Under the pieces are notes generated by a model, which saw nothing but the letters and a program-made list of their open reading frames with translations, was not told the origin of the DNA and ran no database searches. 31,971 nt of DNA, from positions 1 through 31,971 of the forward strand of contig JALRDS010000001.1 in the NCBI GenBank assembly GCA_023259925.1, written 5' to 3'. Position numbers and translations under genes: made by a program. This stretch comes from Candidatus Saccharimonadia bacterium (GTDB taxonomy: Bacteria > Patescibacteriota > Saccharimonadia > Saccharimonadales > Saccharimonadaceae). Positions 8,143 through 16,094 of the stretch are shown one piece after another (position 1 is the first letter of the stretch; each line of letters starts with the position of its first letter).

Positions 8143-9027
8143 ATGGATATAACAATTACGTGGTATGTTTTCATTGCCATTCTAGGGCTTTTAATGGGTT
8201 CATTTGCCGGCGCAACTGTATGGCGAATACGAGCATATCAACTAAAAGAAGATAAAAAACTAGGTGAGGAATACGATAAAAAAGAATTCGAACAGTTAAA
8301 GAAGTTAACTAAGCATTCAGTTGCATCAGATCGTTCACGTTGCTTACACTGTAATCATGTGCTTGAATGGCACGACTTAGTACCACTCGTAAGTTGGTTG
8401 CGAACAGGAGGCAAATGCGCCTACTGTAAAAAGAGTATCGGTGTTTTCGAACCAATCATAGAAGTTGCTGCTGCAGTATTATTCGTAGCCGTGTACCATT
8501 TTTCCGTAACCATGAGCTACCCGCTTGCCGTTACTATTCTACTGCTAGTCATTAGCCTAGGTATGGTGATTCTATTTTTTTATGATCAGAAATGGCTGTT
8601 ACTGCCAAATAGTGTGATGTGGTCGGTTATTGGGTTATCCGCTGTATGGTGGGTGTGGTTGCTCATGCAGACGAATGATGTAGGTGCCTTTATAATTTCA
8701 ACAGTCATCTCTATTGCTACGCTGTCAGGATTATATTTGCTTCTATGGACTGTTTCGAAAGGTATGTGGGTAGGATTTGGCGATGTAAAGCTGGGGCTAG
8801 CGCTCGGTTTACTCTTAGCTGCAGATTGGCGACTTGCATTATTAACACTATTCTTAGCTAATCTGATCGGTACCATAATCGTATTACCTGGACTACTGAG
8901 TAAAAAAATCAGTCGGCGTAGCCAGGTGCCTTTTGGTCCGCTACTAATCGCTGGTTTTTACCTGTCATTCTTCTTCGGTACTACAGTTGTAGACTGGTAT
9001 ACTCGCCTAGCTGGCTACGGATTTTAG
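8143..9027 (+). CDS. pilD: Prepilin peptidase / leader peptidase (PilD, A24 family)
   Basis: A polytopic 294-aa aspartic protease. The N-terminal GSFAGATVWRI region is followed by a cytoplasmic loop with paired CxxC motifs (RCLHCNHV, KCAYCKKS). The two catalytic aspartates are in FFYDQKWLLLPN and GFGDVKLGLALG (the GxGD motif). It cleaves the leader of the pilin and minor pilins in this locus at the cytoplasmic membrane face; the zinc-type cysteines suggest it may keep the N-methyltransferase function too. An in-frame ATG at 8131 lies inside the -10 box, so ATG 8143 is the likely start. Confidence 0.92.
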   Translation: MDITITWYVFIAILGLLMGSFAGATVWRIRAYQLKEDKKLGEEYDKKEFEQLKKLTKHSVASDRSRCLHCNHVLEWHDLVPLVSWLRTGGKCAYCKKSIGVFEPIIEVAAAVLFVAVYHFSVTMSYPLAVTILLLVISLGMVILFFYDQKWLLLPNSVMWSVIGLSAVWWVWLLMQTNDVGAFIISTVISIATLSGLYLLLWTVSKGMWVGFGDVKLGLALGLLLAADWRLALLTLFLANLIGTIIVLPGLLSKKISRRSQVPFGPLLIAGFYLSFFFGTTVVDWYTRLAGYGF

Positions 9028-9053
9028 TAGCATTAATACTGAAACGCTTGTGC

Positions 9054-9059
9054 TATAAT
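9054..9059 (+). promoter_or_regulatory. Extended -10 promoter for the minor pilin cluster
   Basis: TGC directly precedes a perfect TATAAT (9054-9059), and ATG 9069 follows after 9 nt, so the leader is at most about 3 nt. There is no SD. Confidence 0.65.
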
Positions 9060-9068
9060 TAACCTCAA

Positions 9069-9788
9069 ATGGGCACAAGACAGCAATACGGCTTTACGAT
9101 AATTGAGATAAGTTTATTTGTGGCGATTTCGGGTTTGCTGGCGCTTGGGCTGCTAACAGGGTGGTCGCTCGCAATTAATAGTCAGCGTTACAAAGATAGC
9201 GTTGATAGTTTTTATGCTTATATTCAGCAGCAGTATAGTTTGGTATATAGCGTTGAAAACGGCCGTAGCAGTAATTTTACATGCAACAGCGACAGTGTTG
9301 TGACCCCGGGGGATGCTGATAATCCGAGAGGGCAATCGGATTGCATACTTCTTGGGAGGTATTTACGTATTACCGACGGGTCAAAATTCGAAAGTTTTGC
9401 AATAGTGGGGAATGAAAATTCGTCGAGTGACGGTACGATTGCTAGCTATAAGCCACGTGCCGTGGATGCTGAAATAGGCTTAACGGAGTCAGAGTTTGTT
9501 ATACCGTGGGGTGCAAGAGTTTCAAGTAAGCAGAGTCAAGCGCCGCTAAATATCGGAATAGCAATTATTCGATCGCCTTCTAATGGCGTAGTGTATACCT
9601 ATGTAAACACCGATACTAACAATAATTTAAGCTTGGCTGAAATGACCGTGCCTGCAAATCAAAAGGAGCAATACTTCTGTGTACAGCCGGATGCTGGAGT
9701 AAGCGGTGCAATTCAGGCTGTTTATATCCCGCAATACGCTGCAAGTTTAAATGCGGTAGAAACACTCGGGGATAGCAGCGGATGCTAA
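9069..9788 (+). CDS. Minor pilin / pseudopilin (GspH-like position)
   Basis: MGTRQQYG followed by FTIIEISLFVAISGLLALGLL is a class III prepilin signal with cleavage after Gly8 and Glu at +5. The remaining residues of this 239-aa protein form an extracytoplasmic domain with several cysteines. It opens a four-gene overlapping set that ends in a PilX/GspK-like gene, the order of the minor pilins that prime pilus assembly (FimU/GspH, PilV/GspI, PilW/GspJ, PilX/GspK). The mRNA appears leaderless. Its TAA overlaps the next start by 7 nt. Confidence 0.8.
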   Translation: MGTRQQYGFTIIEISLFVAISGLLALGLLTGWSLAINSQRYKDSVDSFYAYIQQQYSLVYSVENGRSSNFTCNSDSVVTPGDADNPRGQSDCILLGRYLRITDGSKFESFAIVGNENSSSDGTIASYKPRAVDAEIGLTESEFVIPWGARVSSKQSQAPLNIGIAIIRSPSNGVVYTYVNTDTNNNLSLAEMTVPANQKEQYFCVQPDAGVSGAIQAVYIPQYAASLNAVETLGDSSGC

Positions 9789-10378
9789 TTGCTCGAGCGC
9801 AAAGAGGGGACACGATTATTGAGGTGTTGCTTGCTATCACGGTGTTCAGCTTAGTTGGGGTGGGAGCGGTTACTATCATGAATCAAGGTGTAAATACAAC
9901 GCAGCGTGCCTTGGAAATTACACAAGTGCGGCAAGAGATCGATAGTCAGGTCGATGCGCTACAGGCTGCGCATCAGGCCTACTCTGCTTTGCCTGACAAC
10001 GAAAAAGCCGATTCCGAGTGGCTAAAAATAATTAATGGCGTCGATACGAATCCACTGCCTCCGGAAGGTCGGTGCCCCTCGCAGTCGGATTTAACAGGCG
10101 GAGTGTTTGCTATGAATCCTACCGGCGTAATGCTTAGTTCGTCGTCGTTGAAGTCGATCGTAAGTGAAGATGAGCCGGTGCCAGTTGTATATTCGCAGGC
10201 ACATGAAGATGGGGTATATGGTTTGTGGATTGAGCGCACTGTACATGGCACTTTGGCGGATGCCTTCCCAAGAGCGTTTGAATTTCGCGTACGAGCTTGC
10301 TGGATCGCCGCTGGTATGACTGCCGAGACGCCAATGAGAATAGAAACTACAGTGAGGCTGTATGATGTATCGCAGTAA
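9782..10378 (+). CDS. Minor pilin (PilV/GspI-like)
   Basis: This 198-aa protein begins MLIARAQRG followed by DTIIEVLLAITVFSLVGVGAV, a prepilin signal with cleavage after Gly9 and Glu at +5; Asp instead of Phe at +1 is unusual. A mostly helical segment (VRQEIDSQVDALQAAHQAY) follows, then a domain with two cysteines (GRCPSQ, RACWIA). The start overlaps the previous gene by 7 nt and the stop overlaps the next gene by 17 nt, so the cluster is translationally coupled. Assignment to the V/I class rests on order and size. Confidence 0.75.
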   Translation: MLIARAQRGDTIIEVLLAITVFSLVGVGAVTIMNQGVNTTQRALEITQVRQEIDSQVDALQAAHQAYSALPDNEKADSEWLKIINGVDTNPLPPEGRCPSQSDLTGGVFAMNPTGVMLSSSSLKSIVSEDEPVPVVYSQAHEDGVYGLWIERTVHGTLADAFPRAFEFRVRACWIAAGMTAETPMRIETTVRLYDVSQ

Positions 10379-11060
10379 TAACCAAGGTTTTACGATTGTT
10401 GAACTAACGCTTGCTATGACCTTTTTGGCTTTACTGATGTTGGCCATTGCGATGGTTACCATGCAAATCAGTGCTATTTATGTAAAAGGGCTAACATTGC
10501 GTGAAGTAAACCAGTCTGGCCAACAGATTAGTACCGATTTACGCGACTCGCTTAGTCAATCTGTAAGTAGTGTAACTACCGTAGGGGATGATACAGGTGG
10601 ACGCCTGTGTATAGATAACACGGTGTATGCTTGGAACTATGCTGAGTCATTGGGTGAAACAATCGGCGTATTCAATATCCGTACAGGGGTAAGTGGAGCA
10701 GGCGCTACTGATGTTCGGCTCATGAAGTTTATAAGGCAGGATAGCACCGAATACTGTTTGATAGGCGAGGACGGATATTACCCGCAACTGCCGAACACGG
10801 CGACTGAACTGCTGGGTAGTGGCAATAAAGACATTGCTATTCACGAGGCATCGATAACAGAGAACACTGTTCAAGGTGATCAAAGTCAGACCGTATATGC
10901 GGTAAGTTTGCTGATTGGTACTAAAAAGACCGGCGAGCTAATAGATAATGATGGCGCAGGCGCCTGTGATCCATCAGATGAAGTAGATAGTGATAACTGT
11001 GCTGTAAACAGGTTTAAGTTTACAGCCAGGAGCGGCAATAAAGAGGAGGAAGAGCGATAA
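10362..11060 (+). CDS. Minor pilin (PilW/GspJ-like)
   Basis: MMYRSNNQG then FTIVELTLAMTFLALLMLAIAM is a canonical prepilin signal (cleavage after Gly9, Glu at +5). The 232-aa protein continues with REVNQSGQQISTDLRDSLSQSV, the Q..I..DLR helix seen in PilW/GspJ proteins, and a Cys-containing C-terminal domain (GACDPSDEVDSDNCA). It overlaps its neighbours at both ends (ATG inside the previous gene, TAATG to the next). An alternative ATG one codon downstream cannot be excluded. Confidence 0.78.
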   Translation: MMYRSNNQGFTIVELTLAMTFLALLMLAIAMVTMQISAIYVKGLTLREVNQSGQQISTDLRDSLSQSVSSVTTVGDDTGGRLCIDNTVYAWNYAESLGETIGVFNIRTGVSGAGATDVRLMKFIRQDSTEYCLIGEDGYYPQLPNTATELLGSGNKDIAIHEASITENTVQGDQSQTVYAVSLLIGTKKTGELIDNDGAGACDPSDEVDSDNCAVNRFKFTARSGNKEEEER

Positions 11061-12223
11061 TGTCTCGTATCAAGGTAAGTAGAGTTGCTGATAGGGGCGG
11101 CGTATCAATTTTCATCGTCGTGTTTACGGCCCTAATGGTAACGATTGTGACCGCCAGCTTTGTTCAAATTGTGCTTCGTAACCAGCAAATTGCTAGTAAC
11201 AATGATTTATCACAGAGTGCCTACGACTCAGCTATGGCAGGGGTTGAAGATGCAAAACGTGCGCTGGTGCGCTTACGTGAGTGTGAGAACGACCCGTCGA
11301 ACGACTGTGAGTTGGCTATACAAGCGGCTCTCAACTCACCTGACTGTGACGCGCTTGGCCAACTGGGTGTTGTTACGTTTGATGAGGGTGAGGTGGTTGT
11401 AGGTTCTCCTGAGCAAAACCAGGCGTATACGTGCGTTAAGGTGAAGCTTAATACTGAAGGTATATCTAAGGATTTAGAGCCAGGAATACCTGTGGTTATT
11501 CCGTTAAAGTCAAGTACTCCATTTAATAAAATAAAAATTCATTGGTTTACGCTAGAGGATTTGAACGGTAGTAGCTTCGGTGTTTCCAATACGGCAACCC
11601 CTACTTTGTTAAAGTCTAGTTCGGGTGATTCTGGTGAAATATGGCAGAGCAACTGGCCGCCAATGCTCAGGGCGCAGTTAATACAGTTTAGAAAGAATAA
11701 CCTCCAGCTATCGCAGTTTGAAAGCGGGAACGCACATACACTTTTCTTATATCCTACAAGTGCTGGTATCACTCAGCACGACTTTGGGACTGATCTGCGT
11801 ATGAACCCCATTACCTCTCGTAACTCCCCACGATTGGTTTACTGTAGCGAAGCTAATCTAACTGACGAAGATAACGGCTATGCATGTACTGCAGAAATAA
11901 CTCTACCCAACCCTATTAGCGGTACAGCAGCTAACAGGGAAGCATACTTACAGCTCATGAGCATATACGGCGGTACGACACTAGCGGTTGACTTGTTTAA
12001 TGGGCCAACTAAAATTGAGTTTAATGGCGTACAGCCTGAAGTTGATTCAACTGGCAGGGCAAGTGATTTATTCCGCCGAGTTAAGGCTAGGCTAACGGTG
12101 ACTGATGGTGCGCGTGATCCATTCTTGCCCAATGCAGCATTGTCAACTGAAGGTAATTTGTGTAAGACATTCTTCATCACAGATGCAGTGAATGAGTACG
12201 AAACTGGTGAGTGTACGCCCTAG
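11060..12223 (+). CDS. PilX/GspK-like large minor pilin
   Basis: The 387-aa protein has a basic start, Gly-Gly then VSIFIVVFTALMVTIVTASFV as the hydrophobic N-helix, and the family hallmark of an alpha-helix with SAYDSAMAGVEDAKRALVRL. PilX/GspK proteins lack the Glu+5, as here (VSIFIV), and cap the pilus tip complex. Four cysteines follow in the first third (ECENDPSNDCE, PDCD, YTCVKV) and more at the C-terminus (NLCKTF, TGECTP). It is the largest of the four and the last gene of the pilus locus. Convergent with xerC. Confidence 0.8.
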   Translation: MSRIKVSRVADRGGVSIFIVVFTALMVTIVTASFVQIVLRNQQIASNNDLSQSAYDSAMAGVEDAKRALVRLRECENDPSNDCELAIQAALNSPDCDALGQLGVVTFDEGEVVVGSPEQNQAYTCVKVKLNTEGISKDLEPGIPVVIPLKSSTPFNKIKIHWFTLEDLNGSSFGVSNTATPTLLKSSSGDSGEIWQSNWPPMLRAQLIQFRKNNLQLSQFESGNAHTLFLYPTSAGITQHDFGTDLRMNPITSRNSPRLVYCSEANLTDEDNGYACTAEITLPNPISGTAANREAYLQLMSIYGGTTLAVDLFNGPTKIEFNGVQPEVDSTGRASDLFRRVKARLTVTDGARDPFLPNAALSTEGNLCKTFFITDAVNEYETGECTP

Positions 12224-12252
12224 TAAAACTGCTTTGGTTACGCCGTTATATA

Positions 12253-13164
12253 CTAACGGTCGCTATGGAAGCGTTCGTGCACATCGCGTAGGTGTTCGTC
12301 GGTAACATGCGTGTATACCTGAGTGGTAGCAATGTTGGCATGCCCCAGCATACTTTGCACACTTCGTAGGTCAGCACCATTCATTAGTAAATCAGTTGCG
12401 AAGGCGTGGCGCATAGCGTGCGGGTGGACATGTTTTGTTAAGCCAGCAAGCTTGCCGTATTTGGCAATCATACGCTGTACACTGCGCGAAGTAAGTCGTC
12501 GATAGTCGCCAGATTGATTCGCTACATTATTGCGAGAGTAGCTTAAAAATAGGGGAGGTAGGTTATCAACACGCGTAGCTAGGTAGTCATCTACTTTTTC
12601 GGCGGCTGATTTACTAATGAACACTGGCCGGTCTTTTTGGCCTTTTCCTCGCACCATAAATTCACGTCGTTTTGTATTAATATGCCCGCGATTCAAGTTA
12701 ACAAGCTCACTTACACGCAGCCCGCTACTAAATAATAGTTCAATAATCGCCCTATCGCGCAGTGATGCTTCGTCATCACCCTCTACAGCCTCGAGTAGGC
12801 GAGTAACTTCATCGTAATGTAGGAAATTTACTTGCTTGCGGCTTACTTTCGGCAACTTTATCTTGTCTGCTGGGAGGCTATCGATATTACGCTCACCGAG
12901 GTACTTTAAAAAACCCCTCAGTGCTATTAGGTGGTAGCTCTGCGTAATAGTAGACAGTGATTCACCACTAGGATTGGTATAGCGATTGAGCCACAGCCGA
13001 TATTTGCGCACAATTTCTGCAGTGATTGCTTGCACCTTTATGTCATCGGTAAATTCTACAAAACGTTCAAGGTATAACTTATAATTTTCGGCAGTTTTCG
13101 CAGAACGACCACCCTCAACCTCAAGTGATTCAACATAATCCAGAATGAGTTCTGATACGTACAT
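12253..13164 (-). CDS. xerC: Site-specific tyrosine recombinase, XerC/XerD family
   Basis: A 303-aa tyrosine recombinase with a SAM-like N-terminal domain (residues 1-100) and the full catalytic set: R150 in SSGLRVSEL, K174 in RGKGQKDR, H249-x-x-R252 in HAMRHAFATDL, H275 in LGHANIAT and nucleophile Y284 in TQVYTH. The length and lack of mobile-element context point to the housekeeping enzyme that resolves chromosome dimers at dif. Its ATG lies 6 nt after an AGTATA-complement -10 (TATACT on the minus strand), a leaderless start, divergent from uppP. XerC, XerD or a single XerA-type enzyme cannot be told apart. Confidence 0.93.
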   Translation of the reverse strand: MYVSELILDYVESLEVEGGRSAKTAENYKLYLERFVEFTDDIKVQAITAEIVRKYRLWLNRYTNPSGESLSTITQSYHLIALRGFLKYLGERNIDSLPADKIKLPKVSRKQVNFLHYDEVTRLLEAVEGDDEASLRDRAIIELLFSSGLRVSELVNLNRGHINTKRREFMVRGKGQKDRPVFISKSAAEKVDDYLATRVDNLPPLFLSYSRNNVANQSGDYRRLTSRSVQRMIAKYGKLAGLTKHVHPHAMRHAFATDLLMNGADLRSVQSMLGHANIATTQVYTHVTDEHLRDVHERFHSDR

Positions 13165-13170
13165 ATCACT

Positions 13171-13185
13171 AGTATACGGTATAAT
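13171..13185. promoter_or_regulatory. Divergent leaderless promoter pair xerC / uppP
   Basis: Minus strand: TATACT (13176-13171) with 6 nt to the xerC ATG. Plus strand: TATAAT (13180-13185) with 9 nt to the uppP ATG. The two -10 boxes are 3 bp apart within a 30-bp gap, so the two promoters should compete for polymerase. Confidence 0.65.
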
Positions 13186-13194
13186 AATGCCAGC

Positions 13195-13989
13195 ATGAGC
13201 ATTGTTGAAGCAATTATTCTAGGGATTATTCAGGGGCTCACCGAGTTTATTCCGGTGTCGAGTTCTGGCCACTTGGTGATAGCACAAACACTACTACTTG
13301 GTGAGGCGGACCACTTATTTATTCAAGCGCTCGATTTTGGAACGCTGTTTGCGCTGCTGATATATTTCTTTCCAAAGCTGGTTGATCTAGCGCGCAAGGT
13401 GTTCGTAGAACATGATCTTCGATTGGCGCGAAATATTGTACTTACGTGTATACCAGCTGGAGTGCTCGGCTTACTGCTTGCAGATTTTATTCAAAAGAGT
13501 AGCGTGTTACTTAATCCGCTCACGGTATCGATTATGCTGGCGCTTGTGGGTGTGTTAATGGTAGTAGTTGATAGGTTACCGAAAAAATCCGACAAGCAGA
13601 GTGGCACCGATCTAAGCCCAAAACGGGCGCTCGTAGTAGGATTTGCTCAGGCTTTTGCACTTATTCCGGGGGTGTCACGCAGTGGATCAACTATTGTAGC
13701 GAGCCGGATTATGGGCCTCAGCCCGAAAGCCGCAGCGGAATACAGCTTTATGGTATCAATCCCTATAATGCTGGGCTTAGTCGGAAAATTACTACTAAAG
13801 CCGGATGATCGAGCGTACATGATAGCGCAACTAGACGTTATAATTATTGCGAATATTGCGGCTTTTATTGCTGCGATTGTTGCCATTCACTTCTTACTCC
13901 AATATCTATCAAAGCATGGGCTGGCACTATTTGGGTGGTACCGCATAGCGCTTGCGGCTGTCGTTATAACGGTACTTTTGATACAATAA
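13195..13989 (+). CDS. uppP: Undecaprenyl-diphosphatase UppP (BacA)
   Basis: A 264-aa polytopic membrane protein with both UppP motifs: GLTEFIPVSSSGHLVI near the N-terminus and PGVSRSGSTIVASRIMGLSPKAAAEYSFMVSIP in the centre, with about seven to eight hydrophobic helices. It dephosphorylates undecaprenyl diphosphate so the lipid carrier can be reused for cell-wall precursors. No SD is present; TATAAT lies 9 nt before the ATG. Length and motifs are standard for the family. Confidence 0.95.
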   Translation: MSIVEAIILGIIQGLTEFIPVSSSGHLVIAQTLLLGEADHLFIQALDFGTLFALLIYFFPKLVDLARKVFVEHDLRLARNIVLTCIPAGVLGLLLADFIQKSSVLLNPLTVSIMLALVGVLMVVVDRLPKKSDKQSGTDLSPKRALVVGFAQAFALIPGVSRSGSTIVASRIMGLSPKAAAEYSFMVSIPIMLGLVGKLLLKPDDRAYMIAQLDVIIIANIAAFIAAIVAIHFLLQYLSKHGLALFGWYRIALAAVVITVLLIQ

Positions 13990-14027
13990 AAGTATTACCC
14001 ACCACATAACTAAGGAGAAATGATACC

Positions 14028-14534
14028 GTGGCGAAAAATGTTGAACAAACATTAATACTATTTAAGCCGGACGCCTTGCAACGTGCACTCGTAGGCGAAA
14101 TTTTGAGCCGTTTTGAACGAGTTGGCTTACGAATCACTGGTACAAAAATGCTTGCTCCAGAGCGTGCTCACTATGATACGCACTACGAAGACATCGGTAA
14201 GTTAAAAACGCGCGCCGGCGATCAGATTTTTGCCATCACCCTTGATATGATGGAAAAGGGTCCGGTTATTGCTATGGTGCTCGAAGGCATCGAGGCGGTG
14301 AGTCTTGTGCGTAAACTCGTTGGTGCTACTGAGCCAAAGTCGGCTGCACCAGGTACCATCCGTGGTGATTACTCGCACATGAGCTATGGGTACGCGGATG
14401 GTGAAGGCAAGGGCATTCCTAACTTAATCCACGCGTCTGGCGACCCAGAAGAGGCGAAGCAAGAAATTGCTCACTGGTTTACTGAAGATGAATTGTACGA
14501 TTACGAAGCAACTCACGAGAAGTTTACTCGTTAA
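14028..14534 (+). CDS. ndk: Nucleoside diphosphate kinase
   Basis: This 168-aa protein matches Ndk: QTLILFKPDALQRALVGEIL at the N-terminus, MVLEGIEAVSLVRKLVGATEP, GTIRGDYSH and the active-site His in NLIHASGDPEEAKQEI. It balances NTP and dNTP pools by phosphate transfer through that His. It is some 20-30 residues longer than the usual 140-150, mostly from an insertion around SHMSYGYADGEGKG between the RGDYS motif and the active site. The GTG start at 14028 is fixed by SD AAGGAG at 14012-14017; an upstream out-of-frame ATG at 14020 soon meets a stop. Confidence 0.93.
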   Translation: MAKNVEQTLILFKPDALQRALVGEILSRFERVGLRITGTKMLAPERAHYDTHYEDIGKLKTRAGDQIFAITLDMMEKGPVIAMVLEGIEAVSLVRKLVGATEPKSAAPGTIRGDYSHMSYGYADGEGKGIPNLIHASGDPEEAKQEIAHWFTEDELYDYEATHEKFTR

Positions 14535-14547
14535 TTTCTATAGGTTC

Positions 14548-14577
14548 AAAAAACGCCGCAATGATGCGGCGTTTTTA
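14548..14577. terminator. Bidirectional terminator between ndk and the cysQ-like gene
   Basis: ACGCCGCA (14553-14560) pairs with TGCGGCGT (14565-14572) around ATGA, with an A-run before and a T-run after. It serves ndk on + and, overlapping the stop, the phosphatase gene on -. Confidence 0.85.
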
Positions 14578-15354
14578 TTATCGACTAATTACAAAATCAC
14601 CAATACGCAGGCTGGGGCCTGAATAGGTAATAGAATCGCCATTCGGGCGAGAGACCGTACCTCCGGCTGCTTCTACGATAGCGTGACTGGCTGCCACATC
14701 CCATAAACTCATGCCGCCGCTATCGAGTGTAGGGTTGGCATCGACAAGTCCTTCCGCCACCATTGTTGCTTTTAATGACGATCCGGCTTGTACCATTTTC
14801 GCAGCAGGGAAGTTATGTGCGACGTAGCGCTTGGTTGCGTCACTAAGATGGGATTTACTGACCGATACTACATTGGTAGGGGTGCTGGCTACATGAATAG
14901 GTTCAGCGGGTGAGCTTTGAACTTGTTTCATTGCTGGTTGATGGATACCACCGTAGTATACGGTCTGTTTGGTCGGCACAGATATGATCCCGAATGTTGG
15001 TTGAGCATTCTCGATCAACGCAATGCAAATAGTAAATTCCCCATTTTTATGTACAAACTCTTTAGTGCCATCGAGTGGGTCGATCAGCCAGAATCGTTCT
15101 GTCTCTAGCGTAGCTTCATTTTCTACGGTGTCACCTTCTTCGCTAATAACTGGAATATCAGGGAACAACTTGGCAAGACCAGTGGTGATGATGGCATGCG
15201 AGGTTTTGTCGGCTTCAGTAAGCGGGGAGTTGTCAGACTTCTCTTCAACTGTGAAGGATGAGTTGTAGATATTTAGGATGGCCGTATCGGCCTGCTTTAC
15301 GACGCCAATCAGTTTTTTGAGTTGTTCATTCGATAGCGTAAACGGTGTAGTCAT
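14578..15354 (-). CDS. cysQ: 3'(2'),5'-bisphosphate nucleotidase / inositol monophosphatase-family phosphatase (CysQ-like)
   Basis: A 258-aa member of the lithium-sensitive IMPase fold. Metal-site motifs are visible: SPLTEADKTSHAII, VISEEGD, the DPLDGTKEF signature (WLIDPLDGTKEFVHKNGEF) and the C-terminal LWDVAASHAIVEAAGG. The GTKEFV form is more like CysQ (3'-phosphoadenosine 5'-phosphate removal) than inositol monophosphatase, but substrate cannot be settled by eye. The start at 15354 is preferred over a longer frame because TGC-TACAAT on the minus strand lies 6 nt upstream, giving a leaderless mRNA. Confidence 0.85.
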   Translation of the reverse strand: MTTPFTLSNEQLKKLIGVVKQADTAILNIYNSSFTVEEKSDNSPLTEADKTSHAIITTGLAKLFPDIPVISEEGDTVENEATLETERFWLIDPLDGTKEFVHKNGEFTICIALIENAQPTFGIISVPTKQTVYYGGIHQPAMKQVQSSPAEPIHVASTPTNVVSVSKSHLSDATKRYVAHNFPAAKMVQAGSSLKATMVAEGLVDANPTLDSGGMSLWDVAASHAIVEAAGGTVSRPNGDSITYSGPSLRIGDFVISR

Positions 15355-15360
15355 GTTTCT

Positions 15361-15366
15361 ATTGTA
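15361..15366 (-). promoter_or_regulatory. Extended -10 promoter of the cysQ-like gene
   Basis: On the minus strand TGC precedes TACAAT, with 6 nt to the ATG at 15354. No -35 box is evident, as expected for extended -10 promoters. Confidence 0.6.
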
Positions 15367-15433
15367 GCAATGTATGGCACTCTCGGGCGGATGAGTGCGT
15401 CTGAATCTGTGTCGGTACACCGGTGGAATGATG

Positions 15434-15510
15434 TGGTACCCCGGGCAGGAGTCGAACCTGCAACCTTTTCCTTAGGACGGAACTGCTCTATCCAATTGAG
15501 CTACCGAGGC
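15434..15510 (-). tRNA. tRNA-Arg (anticodon CCU)
   Basis: The reverse strand folds as a tRNA: 7-bp acceptor stem (GCCTCGG with CCGGGGT, two wobble pairs), D arm GCTC/GAGC, anticodon loop GTCCTAA with CCU, and a TTCGACT T-loop. CCA is encoded. The first anticodon-stem pair is a G-A mismatch. A minus-strand TACAAT at 15526-15521 is the probable -10. Confidence 0.93.
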
Positions 15511-15542
15511 GAACTTTGTTATTGTACCATGTTCTCTGGTGG

Positions 15543-15548
15543 TATACT
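15543..15548 (+). promoter_or_regulatory. -10 box of the PH-domain gene
   Basis: TATACT ends 6 nt before ATG 15555. The divergent tRNA-Arg -10 (15521-15526) occupies the -35 position of this promoter, so the two promoters overlap. Confidence 0.55.
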
Positions 15549-15554
15549 TGGAAC

Positions 15555-16094
15555 ATGAAGAAGCACGTGAAAGAGGGAAAGGCCTTTGACGGACAGCGTG
15601 AGGGTGAGGAATTACTGTTCGTGTTTCGACGGCATATTATTGCTATGCGAAAAGGGTTCTACGGCCTTCTTATTCCGTTCGCTATAAGCTCAATTCCACC
15701 GTTAATCTGGCAGGATACTTTAGAGCTATTCTTGTTGCCAATAGGCGGATTGCTACTTGGCTTACTAATCTTTGCCTATCACTACGTACTTTGGTACTAC
15801 ACGGTGTATATCGTTACGAGCGACCGTATTCGCCAGGTAACGCAAAACGGTTTCTTTGGCACCGACGTGGTAGAGCTGCGACTCGCGAAAATTCAAAACA
15901 TAAGCTATAATGTACCAGGGTTTAGTGGGGAAGTTTTTGGATACGGAACCATCGTTATTCAAACCTTTGTGGGCGATCTTGTGATCCATAAAGCCGAACA
16001 TCCCGAAAAAATTTATAACAAGCTACAAGATGCTGTTATGAATGCGATCGATAAACAAGGAGCCTATGAAAAAGCCGATTTTGAAGAAGCGTAA
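15555..16094 (+). CDS. PH-domain (bPH2/YdbS-like) membrane protein
   Basis: This 179-aa protein has two adjacent transmembrane helices (about residues 36-82) followed by the bacterial PH domain pattern YTVYIVTSDRIRQVTQNGFFGTDVVELRLAKIQNISYNVPGFSGEVFGYGTIVIQTF, as in the YdbS/YdbT (DUF304) family. Molecular function is unknown; the family sits at the membrane and is often linked to envelope stress. ATG 15555 fits the -10 box 6 nt upstream; an in-frame ATG 39 nt further upstream precedes the promoter. The stop lies inside the next gene (29-nt overlap), showing coupling. Confidence 0.82.
   Translation: MKKHVKEGKAFDGQREGEELLFVFRRHIIAMRKGFYGLLIPFAISSIPPLIWQDTLELFLLPIGGLLLGLLIFAYHYVLWYYTVYIVTSDRIRQVTQNGFFGTDVVELRLAKIQNISYNVPGFSGEVFGYGTIVIQTFVGDLVIHKAEHPEKIYNKLQDAVMNAIDKQGAYEKADFEEA

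Noticed and set aside
12242..12258. Terminator between the pilus locus and xerC
   Set aside because: CCGTTA/TAACGG can form a small hairpin over the xerC stop, but there is no T-run on either strand.
12253..13164. Phage or integron integrase
   Set aside because: Length, motifs and isolated housekeeping context match XerC/D, with no att sites, cargo genes or insertion in a tRNA.
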